Shown here: piece by piece, positions 63,689-64,000 of the stretch
Numbering within the stretch: position 1 is the stretch's first letter
Layout of the letters: each line of letters opens with the position of its first letter
Assembly: GCF_023053635.1 (NCBI RefSeq)
Contig: NC_086179.1
Span: 14,539,501 to 14,603,500 of the forward strand
DNA: 64,000 nt
From: Elgaria multicarinata webbii
Taxonomy: Eukaryota; Chordata; Lepidosauria; Squamata; Anguidae
Direction of reading: 5' to 3'
The notes under the pieces: model-generated
What the model saw: the letters and a program-made list of their open reading frames with translations, nothing else
What the model was told of the DNA's origin: nothing
Database searches by the model: none
Made by a program: the position numbers and the translations under genes

Positions 63689-64000
63689 CTTTTTGTTGCT
63701 TTCTTGCCTACTACTGAGTGGTAGCTGTAGTACTGTGTTGCTGCTGCTGGTCTTTTCAGTTCCTTAATGAATTTTGCCGCCTTCTTTGATGCAATCTCCC
63801 AACTGTCAGCGTTCAAAGGGAATCTCCCCCTGATATTTTAAAGCACCAAATCAGGCAACCTTGAGCGCCTTTTCCATTCTCAGATGTAATCAGTTCCTCT
63901 TGTCATTATCCGTCTGTGATTCTTGGCCCTTTCATCGGAGACCTTCCGATGAAGCAGAGATGACATCATTCGTCATGCCATGAGGAGGCTGCTTTTGACA
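63689..64000. other. Intergenic to window end, unassigned
   Basis: No feature I can support. Confidence 0.5.

Noticed and set aside
54500-64000. IAPP or SLCO1A2, which lie upstream of PYROXD1 in human.
   Set aside because: I looked for the amylin core (KCNTATCATQRL-like) and any membrane-transporter exon and saw none. They may lie beyond the window.

Overview
The window is vertebrate nuclear DNA, most likely from a squamate reptile. It holds three intron-rich genes in the order known from other vertebrates (GOLT1B, RECQL, PYROXD1). Between and inside them lie CR1 and L2 LINE fragments, a Sauria-type tRNA SINE with a BovB-like tail, hAT, Tc1-like and other DNA transposons, and a few solo LTRs. 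The species call is inference from the repeat mix.

Layout. At the left edge are the first two coding exons of GOLT1B (minus strand; the rest runs off position 1). About 5.5-6.15 kb is a CpG-rich, CCAAT-box-rich two-way promoter shared with RECQL. RECQL (plus strand) runs from non-coding exon 1 (donor at 6137) through 14 coding exons between 10682 and 30636. I read a complete 649-residue helicase with every intron phase consistent. After about 3 kb of 3' UTR and intergenic sequence comes PYROXD1 on the minus strand, whose 12 coding exons (54198 down to 34108) give a 510-residue protein that is also intact. RECQL and PYROXD1 are therefore tail to tail, and GOLT1B and RECQL head to head. From 54.5 to 64 kb I find no gene, only repeats.

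GOLT1B belongs to ER-Golgi transport, RECQL to genome maintenance (3'-5' RecQ helicase), and PYROXD1 to FAD/NAD(P)H redox chemistry. I see no shared pathway. They are linked by conserved synteny and, for the first pair, by a shared promoter.

The least expected structure is in the repeats. (1) An L2-like LINE family carries a 105-bp tandem repeat just inside its 3' tail: one copy has 9 units (24.5-25.4 kb) and another has 11 (61.7-62.8 kb). The second is a clean insertion with a target duplication, so the array seems to move with the element. (2) Two long fold-back sequences, with arms of about 150 bp, lie in introns of RECQL and PYROXD1, and a shorter near-perfect hairpin lies in a RECQL intron. 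(3) Two DNA-transposon families share one 20-bp terminal repeat and make 3-bp target duplications. (4) RECQL has a GC-AG intron next to its zinc-binding exon. All coordinates were read by eye, so repeat boundaries are good to roughly ten bases unless target duplications fix them.
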